Source: Atopobiaceae bacterium (lineage in GTDB: Bacteria > Actinomycetota > Coriobacteriia > Coriobacteriales > Atopobiaceae). Taken from it: a DNA stretch of 64,000 bases. Positions 26,512 through 35,552 of this stretch are shown here, piece by piece (position 1 is the first letter of the stretch; each line of letters begins with the position of its first letter). The notes below the pieces were generated by a model that did no database searches, was not told the DNA's origin, and saw only the letters and a program-made list of their open reading frames with translations. Made by a program: the position numbers and the translations under genes. The DNA is taken from assembly GCA_017533825.1 (NCBI GenBank), contig JAFWIE010000044.1, positions 1 through 64,000 on the forward strand. The letters are read 5' to 3'.

Positions 26512-29500
26512 ATGCTCGAGCCAGACAAGGCATTTCGTTACCTCTCCGACGCAACGCGATTTGGCGGAGGGGGAGACGTCTCATTTGGCGCCGACGTCCT
26601 TCAGTGGCAGCTTGACCCAACGAGCGTCAGGACCGGACAGGTGGACGCGGATCGTACACGTGAGGTCCTTGACGCGTATAGTCGCCAGAGTCCTGACGTC
26701 CCGTTTGGCGAACGTCCCGTTCCCGTTGTCATATGCCTGCGTTGGTTCGTTTCGGCAGATGCTGGCGTGCGTGTGCCACTCCTCCTGCTGCCGGGCACCT
26801 TGGACGTGGGAGGAGCGCTCAAGCCAAGGCCTGGCGAGCGAGCTTGGGTGCCGTGGGAGCGTCTCGCAACTGATGGGACGTTCGGTGCGCAGCCTACAGT
26901 CTGCACGCTCGACGCATTACGCGTTCACCAAAGGGCCATGGCGGGTCTCACCGATGATGGTGGTTGGCCCCTTGCGGTCCAGCGAAGCGAGATGCTCTTC
27001 GACGCCATATGTGCCATCGACTCCGATCGAACGTTGGAGGGACGAGTCGTATCGGACGAACCCACGCTACGCATATGGGACCGGGGTGACGCGCTTGTCG
27101 CCACTTCGAGGTTGCTGGACCACGCCGCAGGAATCCATGCGGAGAGGGGACCGCAGGCATTCTCGAAGTCGCTGCGCTTGCTGTTGGGCATGTCGTCGGA
27201 GGAAGAGCCTTCGGCTGGTATCCACGAGCTTCCTGACGATGAGTTGCTCGAGCCGAAGCTCCTGTGTGGTATCCCCGACCATCTGCCGCCCCTCGCTGCC
27301 GGCGAGCGTGCGGCACTGGTGAGCTTTGCGCGCCAACACGGGGATGATGTGCTTGCGATACACGCTCCCGCGGGAACCAATGCGGCTGTAGTTGCGACTG
27401 TGGCGATGGCGAACCGGCTCACCGAGTGCGCGCTGCGTGGGGAGCAGGCACCGGTGATGGCGTGCATCGCACCAGCGAGGACGATCGAGGCGTTGGAGCG
27501 CGTGCTCTCGCGAAGGCCTGCGACAGGTCAGACGACCTTGCCGTCCAGATGGTTGCCACGCATCGACAAGACGGGCGACCAGCCCGATGCGTGGCGCGTG
27601 CTGGGTCCCATCCCTACGCTCATGCTCGCACGTGGTGCAGCGGATGGCCTCTTCCCCGAGGTCACGGCTCTTGAGTCACGCTTGGGCCACCCGACGCTCG
27701 GCGACGGGGTCGTGTATTCGGATTCGTGGTACGTTCCTCAGGCCTCAACCTATTACCTTGACTGCGTGTCGGGATTCTTGGGCAAGCGGTTGCGCGAGCT
27801 TCCCGAGGCGACAAAGGAGCTCTCAGAGCGGCTGAGGCGCATTGACCAGGATCGTTGCGAGCTTATCGATGCGTACGCGAAGGTGTGTCGTGCCGAGGCA
27901 TTGCTCAAGGAGCGGGATACGCTCCTGCACGAGATCGGTGCCCTGAGGGCGAGCCATCAGGCGACGCGGGAGGCTTTGCAGCGTTGGGAACAGGTGGATG
28001 CAGAGAATCCCTACAAGCGCTCGCTTGTGCCGCGCGGAGACCAGGATCAAAGTGAACTCATCGCGCAGCACACGAAACCGGGCGAAGCGCTGCCAGCTGG
28101 TCACAAGTACGTGGGGGAGGTCTGTGATGCGTATCGCGACGAGCTGCGACGCATCGAGGGAAACATTGACCGGCTTCGCGCGGCGTCAACGGAGCTGAGT
28201 CGCCGGGCTCGCGCTTCCGTGGCAGACGGAAAGCATTGTGCCGAGACAATCGCACGTCTACAGCGTATGTGTGGTCTTACCGTTGCTCAGACGCAACGCC
28301 TCGAGACCGCCTTCGATGGTCGCGATGTCTCTATGCGTCGGTTGGATGCGGTTCTCGACGATACGGTTCGACCGGCGGAGTTCTGGCTTGCGGTGCACAT
28401 CTACGAGGCGCAGTGGCTTTCGATCGCCCAATATGAGGAAGAGTTGCGAAGGGCCTTGGAGGAGGATGGTGCTGCCGCATGGCAAGCGCAGGCGTATCTG
28501 TGCCCGCTGAGCATCATTCAATCCGATTCGGCATCACTCGTCATTGAGGGTCTGGGCGGTACCCGTGCGAGCGCGTCAGCCCTTCCGATTGATTTCGCGA
28601 TCATTCTGGATGCGGACACGCTTGACGTCGCCACGGGAGCTGCGGTGCTTGCTCACGTAGGGCAAGCGCTAGTGCTCGGTACCCAGACGAGTTTGGGGCC
28701 ACTGCAGCCGCAAGGCCGCACGTCAGACGAATTGCGTGTTTCGAAGGAAGCGCGCCTCGCATGGGCACAACTGCGCGAAGGTGGCTTTGGCGTGTCGGGC
28801 GAGTCCTCGCTGTTCCGGGTGCTTGCTGGATGTCCGGAGTGTCCCTCCACGAGTCTCTATGAAGAGCGACGCTCGTATGGCGAGTTGGACGACCTGCGCA
28901 GCGACCTTTGCCCGGAGGAAGCCATACGCACCTTGCGCATTCCCTCAAATAGCGCGGATGACCCTGCGTATCCTCTGATGGGAATCGTTCCCGCGCTTTC
29001 GCATGTTCTCGTGCCGGACTCATCCTGGCAGCAAGTGGGGTCAAGTCGCGTCAATCGGTCTGAGGCGCTTGCCCTGGTGCGTTGGCTTGCCAAGCATGGG
29101 AGAAGGATGTGCGAGCGCTACGATGCTGCGCGAGGCCCAGTCATCGTCGTGGTGAGTGCCTATCGCGAGCAGGCGAGGCTCTTGGAGAGGATGATTCGTT
29201 CGAACGACGGCCTGCCTCAGGAGAGGATTGAGGTGCTCCCGCTTCGGGAGGCCGCGGGAAGAACGTGGCCTGTCGTTCTGGCGAGCGCTACCTGCGGTCC
29301 GCGCGCCTTTGCGGATGATTGCGCGTGCGACACTTCGGGAATCATCAATCTCTTTGCGGGATGTGCGCAGGATGCGCTGGTGCTCTTCTGGGGCGGTGCC
29401 TGGTTGAAGAGCGATGATGCGGCGGCGCTCACGTACCTACGGCGCGCTTCGATGGTTGGGCGACTGTATTCGGTCATTCGATCTGGCGGCTTGGTGAAAA

Positions 29501-29853
29501 ACCCCAACCCTCAATCTGAGCCTAAGCACATGGATGTAAACACTCAACGTCGCCTTGAGGTTGACCTTCGTGCCAAGCCTCTCTCCCTGACGGCGCTTCT
29601 GAAGAAGCTTGTCGCACGCGGTGAGCTGGCCACGCTGCCACCGACCTCGCAGGTGAACATTGCCCTCGAGAGTGTGGGCCTCATCGAGCGAGTCGTGGAG
29701 GACGGCTCGCACAAGGGATGGCGGCCGACGCCGGCGGGTAGGGAAGTCGGAATACTGGGAACGAACGACCGCATGGGGACCCCCTTCTGCACATACGCCC
29801 GCTCAGCGGAACCGGTGGTGACAAGCACAGTACTTGATTTGGTCGATTCGTAA
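26512..29853 (+). CDS. Superfamily-1-helicase-like protein with degenerate motifs
   Basis: The 1,113-aa order of segments follows Dna2/Upf1-type helicases. LAIHAPAGTNAAVVATVAMAN (near residue 285) stands where a GPPGTGKT Walker A loop is expected but lacks the Lys. FAIILDADTLDVATG near 695 replaces the Walker B DEA box. PVIVVVSAYREQARLLERMI (near 880), EVLPLREAAGRTWPVVLAS and IINLFAGCAQDALVLF take the places of motifs IV to VI, but the arginine finger (normally T-R-A) reads GCA. A long coiled coil occupies residues about 430-600. It is probably not an ATPase. A single intact frame of this length suggests selection. Start by AGGGG 8 bases upstream. Confidence 0.7.
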   Translation: MLEPDKAFRYLSDATRFGGGGDVSFGADVLQWQLDPTSVRTGQVDADRTREVLDAYSRQSPDVPFGERPVPVVICLRWFVSADAGVRVPLLLLPGTLDVGGALKPRPGERAWVPWERLATDGTFGAQPTVCTLDALRVHQRAMAGLTDDGGWPLAVQRSEMLFDAICAIDSDRTLEGRVVSDEPTLRIWDRGDALVATSRLLDHAAGIHAERGPQAFSKSLRLLLGMSSEEEPSAGIHELPDDELLEPKLLCGIPDHLPPLAAGERAALVSFARQHGDDVLAIHAPAGTNAAVVATVAMANRLTECALRGEQAPVMACIAPARTIEALERVLSRRPATGQTTLPSRWLPRIDKTGDQPDAWRVLGPIPTLMLARGAADGLFPEVTALESRLGHPTLGDGVVYSDSWYVPQASTYYLDCVSGFLGKRLRELPEATKELSERLRRIDQDRCELIDAYAKVCRAEALLKERDTLLHEIGALRASHQATREALQRWEQVDAENPYKRSLVPRGDQDQSELIAQHTKPGEALPAGHKYVGEVCDAYRDELRRIEGNIDRLRAASTELSRRARASVADGKHCAETIARLQRMCGLTVAQTQRLETAFDGRDVSMRRLDAVLDDTVRPAEFWLAVHIYEAQWLSIAQYEEELRRALEEDGAAAWQAQAYLCPLSIIQSDSASLVIEGLGGTRASASALPIDFAIILDADTLDVATGAAVLAHVGQALVLGTQTSLGPLQPQGRTSDELRVSKEARLAWAQLREGGFGVSGESSLFRVLAGCPECPSTSLYEERRSYGELDDLRSDLCPEEAIRTLRIPSNSADDPAYPLMGIVPALSHVLVPDSSWQQVGSSRVNRSEALALVRWLAKHGRRMCERYDAARGPVIVVVSAYREQARLLERMIRSNDGLPQERIEVLPLREAAGRTWPVVLASATCGPRAFADDCACDTSGIINLFAGCAQDALVLFWGGAWLKSDDAAALTYLRRASMVGRLYSVIRSGGLVKNPNPQSEPKHMDVNTQRRLEVDLRAKPLSLTALLKKLVARGELATLPPTSQVNIALESVGLIERVVEDGSHKGWRPTPAGREVGILGTNDRMGTPFCTYARSAEPVVTSTVLDLVDS

Positions 29854-29928
29854 TGAAGTGCCAATTGCCTAAACGCATGCGTTAAAATAGGTGAGTTGCG
29901 TAATGGCGTCGAAAGGCGAATACCTGTC

Positions 29929-30672
29929 GTGAGCGAACGGACCGAGAGAGCGAAGTCGACCATAAAGGGAGTCGTTGCCCCCGATGCTGCTGCCTCTCAA
30001 CTGAGCGGTACCGTGACTGCTCCGCTGGGCACATCGGAGAATCCTTCGAACGCGGTCTTTACCGTGGCGAATGTGGTGACATTTTGTCGCCTGTTCTTCA
30101 CCATCGCTTTCCTCGTTCTCTTCGTGGGACATGATTCGGCGATGAGGCCTATCGCGTTGGCGCTCTACGCCATCGCGGCCGTAACCGATTTCCTCGACGG
30201 TCAGATTGCTCGTCGCACGCAGACGGTGAGTTGGCTCGGCAAGGTCATGGATCCCATCATGGATCGCGTGCTCCTCTTCACGGGCGTGCTTGGCCTCATG
30301 TTGACGGGAGAGCTACCAGTGTGGATGGCCGTCTTCGTGGTCGGACGCGATGTCATCCTCGCGGGTGGGGCAATGTGGCTCAGGATGTATCAGACGCGTC
30401 CGCTTGATGTCATATACGTCGGGAAGGCTGCGACGGCGCTTCTCATGCTCGGTTTCGTGGGCCTTCTCTTCGATTATCCGCGCGTCATGGGTCTGGGACT
30501 GGTGGACGTCGATTGGCTTCCGGGGCTCAACGCGGCTCCGTGTGCGGCAGGCATCTACTGCGTGTATCTGGGCTTGGTTTGCTCAACCATCGCGGCGGTT
30601 GTCTACTACCACCGAGGACTTCGAATTCGCCGCGAGGTTCTCAATCACAGACTGGAAGGTGAAGATGCATAA
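29929..30672 (+). CDS. CDP-alcohol phosphatidyltransferase family protein
   Basis: A 247-aa integral membrane enzyme with the complete CDP-alcohol phosphotransferase motif DFLDGQIARR ... GKVMDPIMD and about six hydrophobic segments. The N-terminal 40 residues are hydrophilic. Such enzymes join a CDP-diacylglycerol lipid to glycerol phosphate, inositol phosphate or similar; the substrate cannot be read here. A second family member (pgsA) lies at 52976, so this one may make a different head group or cardiolipin. Start uncertain: GTG 29929 is used; a TTG at 29896 would add 11 residues. It overlaps the next gene by 8 bases. Confidence 0.82.
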   Translation: MSERTERAKSTIKGVVAPDAAASQLSGTVTAPLGTSENPSNAVFTVANVVTFCRLFFTIAFLVLFVGHDSAMRPIALALYAIAAVTDFLDGQIARRTQTVSWLGKVMDPIMDRVLLFTGVLGLMLTGELPVWMAVFVVGRDVILAGGAMWLRMYQTRPLDVIYVGKAATALLMLGFVGLLFDYPRVMGLGLVDVDWLPGLNAAPCAAGIYCVYLGLVCSTIAAVVYYHRGLRIRREVLNHRLEGEDA

Positions 30673-32098
30673 TAGAGGCTCCTCTCGGATGCGGTCAGGT
30701 TCGCTCCCGCGAATCGCTGCCGCTGTTCTTATTGCGGGCGCATGCATGCTTCCGTGTGGAAATGTGCATGCGGAGGAGCTCGACTCCTTCTCGGAGATGG
30801 ACGGGCTCTTTGAAGAACCGGGAGCGGAATACACTGATCCTGCAACGGGAGCCGAGGCTGCGCCCGACGCAGTGAATCAAGATGTGATGACGACGGATTA
30901 CGCGTATTACGTCGAGCCGGCGCCGGCTGCCGATGCGCAGCAGGCGGCGTCTAGCTTCGAGTGGACAAGGACGCCAGAGGCCATTGCTGCATTATACGAG
31001 CGTCTCGCTGAGGCACCCGCGCCGACGCTCAAGGAGGCCCAAGGGGCCGCGATTATCGACGGAGGGGGCAACATCCTCTACGCGAAGGATGCGGAACGTC
31101 AGATGTCGCCTGCCTCCACCACGAAGGTGATGACGGCCGTGGTGGCGCTTGACTCGCTCAAGAATGGCAAGTCGCTTGACGACACGGTCACGCTCGTCGA
31201 GCCGTACCTGGGACCGGATGCTCAGATGGCGGACTTCACTGAGGGCGAGACGGCGACCTTCCGTGATTTGCTGCGAGTCATGCTCGTCTACTCGGCGAAT
31301 GACGCCGCATACAACGTGGCGTTGCATGTTGCTGGGTCCATCGAGGCGTTCGCCGATCTCATGAATGCCAAGGCGGCGGAGCTCGGGCTCACGCACTCCC
31401 ACTTCATGAATCCGCATGGCATCGATGAGGACGGCCATTACGTCTGTGCGATTGACCTTGCGCGTCTGAGCTGCTATGCCATGCAGAACTATCCCTTCAT
31501 CGCGCAGACGGTGAGCAGCGAGCAGGTCTCGATTCCCTTGCATGGCGAGTCGGCCGTCTTCCAGTCGACGGACGCCCTCTTGGGCACGTACCGGGGCATG
31601 CGCGGTGTAAAGACGGGATACGCGGAAAATTTCACCTTCATGGGCGCGTCCGGGAGAGGCAACGTGAGCCTGTACACTGCGGTTCTGGGTTGCTCGACGG
31701 CCGCCGGACGCTTTAACGATACTGCCGCGATGATGGATTGGGCCTATGCTAAGTTCGGGTCTTGGCAGATTTCGGAGGATCGCTGGGCGGTTCGCGTGAA
31801 TCCGTATGCCCTTGACTTTGAGTACAAGACGATACTCTCTGCCAAGGATGACGCACAGGGCACGATTTGGCCGGGTGGCAGCTCTCTCACGTATACGAGT
31901 GCGATTGCACGCCCGGGAAGGCTGCTCGACGCCGACGAGGTGTATGGATGGTCGAACTGGTTCCAGGGGGGTCGCGAGATGGGTGAATCCCATTACGCGA
32001 CGCGCACCATGCCAGTGCGCGTCTCGGCGTGGCCGACGTTCTCGTTGCCGCTCTTCATTGACGCAAGCAACTCGGGAAGGCTGGCGACGGATGCCTAA
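30665..32098 (+). CDS. D-alanyl-D-alanine carboxypeptidase (S11 family)
   Basis: A 477-aa secreted penicillin-binding protein. The signal peptide is MHNRGSSRMRSGSLPRIAAA followed by a hydrophobic run to VHA-EE. Catalytic motifs are SPASTTK (nucleophile Ser151, Lys154), YSAND (SxN) and MRGVKTGY (KTG). An acidic, Ala/Pro-rich linker of about 90 residues precedes the domain. It trims the terminal D-Ala from peptidoglycan stem peptides. The ATG overlaps the stop of the upstream lipid-enzyme gene by 8 bases and its own stop overlaps the next gene by 8, so it is in the middle of a coupled operon. Confidence 0.9.
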   Translation: MHNRGSSRMRSGSLPRIAAAVLIAGACMLPCGNVHAEELDSFSEMDGLFEEPGAEYTDPATGAEAAPDAVNQDVMTTDYAYYVEPAPAADAQQAASSFEWTRTPEAIAALYERLAEAPAPTLKEAQGAAIIDGGGNILYAKDAERQMSPASTTKVMTAVVALDSLKNGKSLDDTVTLVEPYLGPDAQMADFTEGETATFRDLLRVMLVYSANDAAYNVALHVAGSIEAFADLMNAKAAELGLTHSHFMNPHGIDEDGHYVCAIDLARLSCYAMQNYPFIAQTVSSEQVSIPLHGESAVFQSTDALLGTYRGMRGVKTGYAENFTFMGASGRGNVSLYTAVLGCSTAAGRFNDTAAMMDWAYAKFGSWQISEDRWAVRVNPYALDFEYKTILSAKDDAQGTIWPGGSSLTYTSAIARPGRLLDADEVYGWSNWFQGGREMGESHYATRTMPVRVSAWPTFSLPLFIDASNSGRLATDA

Positions 32099-32975
32099 GA
32101 GTCACACCGATTCACCGGGTATGAACGCCCTCTATGGGGAGCACCTGTTGCTTGGCGCTTCGTTCGAGAACGCACCGGCGGTCTCGCGGTACCGCGGCGA
32201 GCCCGAGCTGGAGCGTCTCGAGGAGGCGATGGGAGACGGAGCCATCCTATGCGACTTGAGCGTTGCCCAGATGGTGCTCTTCCACGGACCCATGGCGACG
32301 GCATTCGTGGAAGCTGCCTTTGCCGGCAAGCGCTTGCGCGTTGGCGAATGCGCGTTTGAGGCGGTGCTTACCGGAGACGGTTCGCTGGCATCCATTCCGC
32401 TTCTCGCGCGTACGGGCGAGGCCGAGTACGTGTGCGGGGACTTCTCCGCGCGTGCGGACGTGCTTGCCGGGTGGCTCTCGTTCTTGCATTCGATAGAGCA
32501 GGACGGTACGCAACCGTTCGCAGGCCTCGAGGCAGAAGAGGTGGGCGGGACGCACGTCGCCCTTGCGTTGTGGGGCCGGAAGGCCCCCATGGTGCTCGCT
32601 GACTACCTTGCCGGTGCCTCCGTCCCAAAGGTCGGAAGCGTGAGCTCCTGCATGCTGGACAGACTGCCCTGTATCGTTGCTTGTCCAGATTTGGGTCCCG
32701 AGCCAGCATACGTCATTCTGGTGCCGCCGGTGCATGCTGTGGCGCTCTGGAGGAGCTTGCTCTCATTCGGTGAAGTCGTTCCCGTCGGGCATGACGGATT
32801 CAGGAGTCTCGTGCGTGCGCGGCTTTCCTGGACGCGACATCTGCAGACGGGAAGTACCGTTCGGGTGGAGCACGGTGAGCTCACGGCTGGCGGCATAGTC
32901 CGACACGACGACAGCTACGTGGGCGCGCGTGGGCTGCAAGCTGAACGGGGTGCAGAAAGGGAGGTGCGGTCATGA
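32091..32975 (+). CDS. GcvT-like (folate-binding YgfZ/aminomethyltransferase fold) protein
   Basis: A 294-aa protein of the GcvT fold. The stretch ILCDLSVAQMVLFHGPMATA, then GKRLRVGECAFEAVLTGDGS and PLLARTGEAEYVCGDFSARA, follows the order of the T-protein folate domain: D-L-S, hydrophobic strand, G-x-D-A-like turn, long-G and y-t-l-l blocks. It is shorter than the true glycine-cleavage T protein (about 360 aa) and no gcvH or gcvP is near. The role is unknown; YgfZ-type relatives help iron-sulphur enzymes. Translation is coupled to both neighbours (8-base and 4-base overlaps). Call rests on pattern, not on catalytic residues. Confidence 0.6.
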   Translation: MPKSHTDSPGMNALYGEHLLLGASFENAPAVSRYRGEPELERLEEAMGDGAILCDLSVAQMVLFHGPMATAFVEAAFAGKRLRVGECAFEAVLTGDGSLASIPLLARTGEAEYVCGDFSARADVLAGWLSFLHSIEQDGTQPFAGLEAEEVGGTHVALALWGRKAPMVLADYLAGASVPKVGSVSSCMLDRLPCIVACPDLGPEPAYVILVPPVHAVALWRSLLSFGEVVPVGHDGFRSLVRARLSWTRHLQTGSTVRVEHGELTAGGIVRHDDSYVGARGLQAERGAEREVRS

Positions 32976-33352
32976 AGTACGCCATCAATGGCATGGGTAT
33001 ACCCGAGGCAATCGGGCCGTACTCGCAAGGCACTACCGCCGGACGGCTCGTCTTTGCGTCAGGACAGGTGGCATATGATCCCGAGGACTCGTCCAAGCTC
33101 GTTGGTACGACGGTGGCCGAGCAGACGGATCGCACCATCGACGTCATCGAGAGCATCCTCGCGGAAGTCGATTGCACCCTCTCGGACGTGGCACAGACGA
33201 CCGTGTATCTCAAGGACATTGACGACATGGAAGAGATGAACGAGGTGTACGCAAGGCGGTTTCTTCAGCCAGCCCCGGCGCGCGCGGTGGTGGCCGTATC
33301 TGCGCTTCCGATGGGCGCGCTCGTGGAAATGGACTGCGTTGCCTGCAGATAG
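32972..33352 (+). CDS. ridA: RidA-family enamine/imine deaminase
   Basis: A 126-aa protein typical of RidA: AIGPYSQGTTAGRLVFASGQ near the N-terminus, VVAVSALPMGALVEMD at the end, and the active-site Arg in PARAVVAV. RidA hydrolyses reactive 2-aminoacrylate and related imines made by PLP enzymes. It starts ATGA on the stop of the GcvT-like gene. Its pairing with that gene suggests an amino-acid or one-carbon housekeeping job for both, which is inference. Confidence 0.92.
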   Translation: MKYAINGMGIPEAIGPYSQGTTAGRLVFASGQVAYDPEDSSKLVGTTVAEQTDRTIDVIESILAEVDCTLSDVAQTTVYLKDIDDMEEMNEVYARRFLQPAPARAVVAVSALPMGALVEMDCVACR

Positions 33353-33396
33353 GAGTATTATGGTGTGGAATCTTACGCTTGGGGGGAGATAGACGA

Positions 33397-33816
33397 ATGC
33401 AACCCACGAAGTCAGGCATGGGTGCCACAGAGGTGTTCCGCATGCCTTCTGCCGACGCGACGATACCAGACCTCATGGGTGGGTCGATTGCCAAGCCTTC
33501 CATCACCATTGTGAAGGGGCCAATGGCGGGGGAGAGCTTCGAGCTCGATGACCCTATCATCACCCTGGGTCGCGATCCAAAGAACAGTGTGTTCCTCAAC
33601 GACATGACGGTGTCGCGTCATCACGCGCGAATCGACCTCTCGGGCATTGGGTCCGGGTTTGCAACCGTCGAGGACTTGGGGTCCCTCAACGGGACGTGGG
33701 TCGACGGTGCTATTGTGAGCCGCGCGGTCCTCAAGGATGGGTCGACCATCCAGATCGGAACGTTTCGCATGGTGTTCCACACGAACCGACGCGCCATGCG
33801 TGTGAAGACAGGATAA
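33397..33816 (+). CDS. FHA-domain protein, GarA/OdhI-like
   Basis: A 139-aa protein. An N-terminal tail with GATEVFRMP (residues about 8-16) resembles the phospho-Thr tail of GarA/OdhI. A single FHA domain follows: GESFELDDPIITLGRDPKNS, DMTVSRHHARI and DLGSLNGTWVDG carry the phosphothreonine-binding Gly-Arg, Ser-Arg-His and Asn-Gly-Thr. In Mycobacterium and Corynebacterium the unphosphorylated protein inhibits 2-oxoglutarate metabolism, and it is followed by an FtsR-type MerR gene, as here. GGGGGGAG 8 bases upstream supports the start at 33397. No Ser/Thr kinase is in the window. Confidence 0.82.
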   Translation: MQPTKSGMGATEVFRMPSADATIPDLMGGSIAKPSITIVKGPMAGESFELDDPIITLGRDPKNSVFLNDMTVSRHHARIDLSGIGSGFATVEDLGSLNGTWVDGAIVSRAVLKDGSTIQIGTFRMVFHTNRRAMRVKTG

Positions 33817-33821
33817 GCTTC

Positions 33822-34592
33822 ATGCCAGATGCAGGCTATTTGACGATTGGGAAGGTGGTAAAGCGTCTGCAGACGCAATACCCTGATCTCACGGTTTCCA
33901 AGGTGCGGTATCTGGAGGATGAGGGCCTGCTCACTCCCTCGCGAACGCCGGGAGGATACCGCCTGTACTCGCAGCATGACGTGCGGCGGCTCGAGACTAT
34001 TCTCTACCTTCAGAAGAACCGCTTCATGCCGCTTCAGGTCATCAAGGAGGAACTCTCGAAGAGCGAGGCAGGCATGAGTTCGTCTGTTGACGACCTGCAG
34101 CGGGTTCCCGCGTGGGGTACTGGTAAAGCGTCCCCGAGTGGCGTGCTGGGGCAGGAAGCTCAAGAGGGCGACGAGACGCTGCAGAAGTTCCATCCCATCA
34201 GTCGGATGCCCGAGCTCTTGGGTGTGTCGGTGAGCTTCGTGCGCGAGCTGTCCGAGGCGGGCGTCATCAAACTACGTACGTCGCCTCATGGCAGGAGTTT
34301 GGTTGACGGGCGAGATTTCCCGTTGATTCGCACCTGCGAGGAGCTTCGGCAGTTCGGCATTGGCCCACGCAACCTGCGACAATACGTACAAGCTGCCAAT
34401 CGAGAGAGCGGCATGCTTGAGCAGGCCCTTACCGTCTTTGGTGCCCATGCGTCAGGCAGCTCAACACCTACCGATGAACAAAGGGAGCGCTACGAGCAGG
34501 CGCTCAACCGCATGATTGCACTCACCAACAACGTGCGCGAAGTGCTTATTCGCAGAAGCCTTCGTGGTACGTCCAAGGATCACAAGCTGTAG
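33822..34592 (+). CDS. MerR-family regulator, FtsR-like
   Basis: A 256-aa regulator. The N-terminal MerR winged helix reads LTIGKVVKRLQTQYPDLTVS and KVRYLEDEGLLTPSRTPGGY, then LYSQHDVRRLETILYLQ. The long C-terminal part has a second helix-turn-helix-like segment (MPELLGVSVSFVRELSEAGV). This layout and the position after a GarA-like FHA gene match FtsR, the actinobacterial activator of the ftsZ gene; the function here is by analogy. It lies 5 bases after the FHA gene and 14 before apt. Confidence 0.78.
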   Translation: MPDAGYLTIGKVVKRLQTQYPDLTVSKVRYLEDEGLLTPSRTPGGYRLYSQHDVRRLETILYLQKNRFMPLQVIKEELSKSEAGMSSSVDDLQRVPAWGTGKASPSGVLGQEAQEGDETLQKFHPISRMPELLGVSVSFVRELSEAGVIKLRTSPHGRSLVDGRDFPLIRTCEELRQFGIGPRNLRQYVQAANRESGMLEQALTVFGAHASGSSTPTDEQRERYEQALNRMIALTNNVREVLIRRSLRGTSKDHKL

Positions 34593-34606
34593 AGGAAGGA
34601 ATCGTC

Positions 34607-35140
34607 ATGGCGAGCATCAACTACGAGGACCTTATCTTCGACATCGTCGACTATCCAGAGCCCGGTGTCATCTTCAAGGACATCACGCCACTTCTGGCTG
34701 ACGAGCAAGGTTTTGCTGCCGTCATCGACGACATCTCCGACCACTTCATGAAGTCGCATCCCACCAAGGTGGTTGGTGCTGAGGCTCGTGGGTTCCTGAT
34801 CGGTACGCCTGTCGCGTATCGCTTGGGGGCAGGATTTGTGCCCGCGCGTAAGCCGGGCAAGCTGCCGCGTGAGGTGTTGAGCGCAAAGTATGCCTTGGAG
34901 TATGGCACGGATGAGCTCCAGATTCACAAAGACGCAGTGGGCCCTGGCGATCGTGTGCTGATTGTTGATGATTTGGTTGCAACTGCTGGCACTGCCGTCG
35001 CAACCGCCAAGCTCGTCGAGCAGGCCGGTGCCGAGGTCGTGGGCTTCGCATTCCTGTTGGAGCTTGCGTTCCTCCACCCGCGCGAGATTATCGGCAAGTA
35101 CTTTGACCAAGAGGTCTATACGCTGGTGCAGGTTAGCTAG
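34607..35140 (+). CDS. apt: Adenine phosphoribosyltransferase
   Basis: A 177-aa type I phosphoribosyltransferase of normal length. It shows FKDITPLLAD, VVGAEARGFLIG, FVPARKPGKLPREVLSAKY (the Apt-specific flexible loop) and the PRPP loop VLIVDDLVATAGTA. It salvages adenine to AMP. GAGGAAGGA upstream supports the start. It is the last gene of the operon; a hairpin lies at 35197-35225. Confidence 0.95.
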   Translation: MASINYEDLIFDIVDYPEPGVIFKDITPLLADEQGFAAVIDDISDHFMKSHPTKVVGAEARGFLIGTPVAYRLGAGFVPARKPGKLPREVLSAKYALEYGTDELQIHKDAVGPGDRVLIVDDLVATAGTAVATAKLVEQAGAEVVGFAFLLELAFLHPREIIGKYFDQEVYTLVQVS

Positions 35141-35196
35141 CAACGATTCCAGTTCGTCGCACTCTTCGCAGAAGCGCAATCACGGTACGCCCCGGC

Positions 35197-35225
35197 CGCC
35201 CCAAGATGCTTGAAATCTAGGGGCG
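35197..35225 (+). terminator. Hairpin after apt
   Basis: cgccccaaga (35197-35206) pairs with tctaggggcg (35216-35225) with one mismatch and a 9-base loop. No T-run follows directly; the nearest is TTTTTT at about 35286. The rest of 35226-35348 shows no gene. Confidence 0.45.
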
Positions 35226-35348
35226 TCCGGGGCGTGCATATGTGGCCTCATTCGCCTTTACCCTCGGGCCTGTTGCCTCCTCGGGCTTTTTTGTCACTTC
35301 GCATTGTTCTTCGTGACGTCCTCAGTCGCGTGCCCCGAACGGATACCG

Positions 35349-35552
35349 AAACTGCCAAACGCGAGGGTCAAAAGTGGCAACTATTCGAGCTTTTGTACGG
35401 TTTCTCGGGCTCGACAAACACGGGGTCATACAAACATGCCCTCTGACCAGCGGTTTTGTGTGGTGCTATACTGCCCATGTAGTCGAACCTGCCTCAAAAA
35501 CCGTACAGAAGTGCGAATTCCTGCCACTTTTCCTATCCACGTTTGGCAGTTT
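35349..35552 (+). repeat. 204-bp MITE-like palindromic repeat, copy 1
   Basis: The ends are perfect 13-bp inverted repeats: aaactgccaaacg at 35349-35361 and cgtttggcagttt at 35540-35552. Inner arms (aaaagtggca, gtacggttt and their complements) continue the palindrome. A second copy of exactly 204 bp lies at 37116-37319; its interior matches copy 1 as the reverse complement, so they point opposite ways. It contains no plausible protein gene. The right end overlaps the last 20 bases of the DUF559-like gene and supplies its stop codon. Confidence 0.75.
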
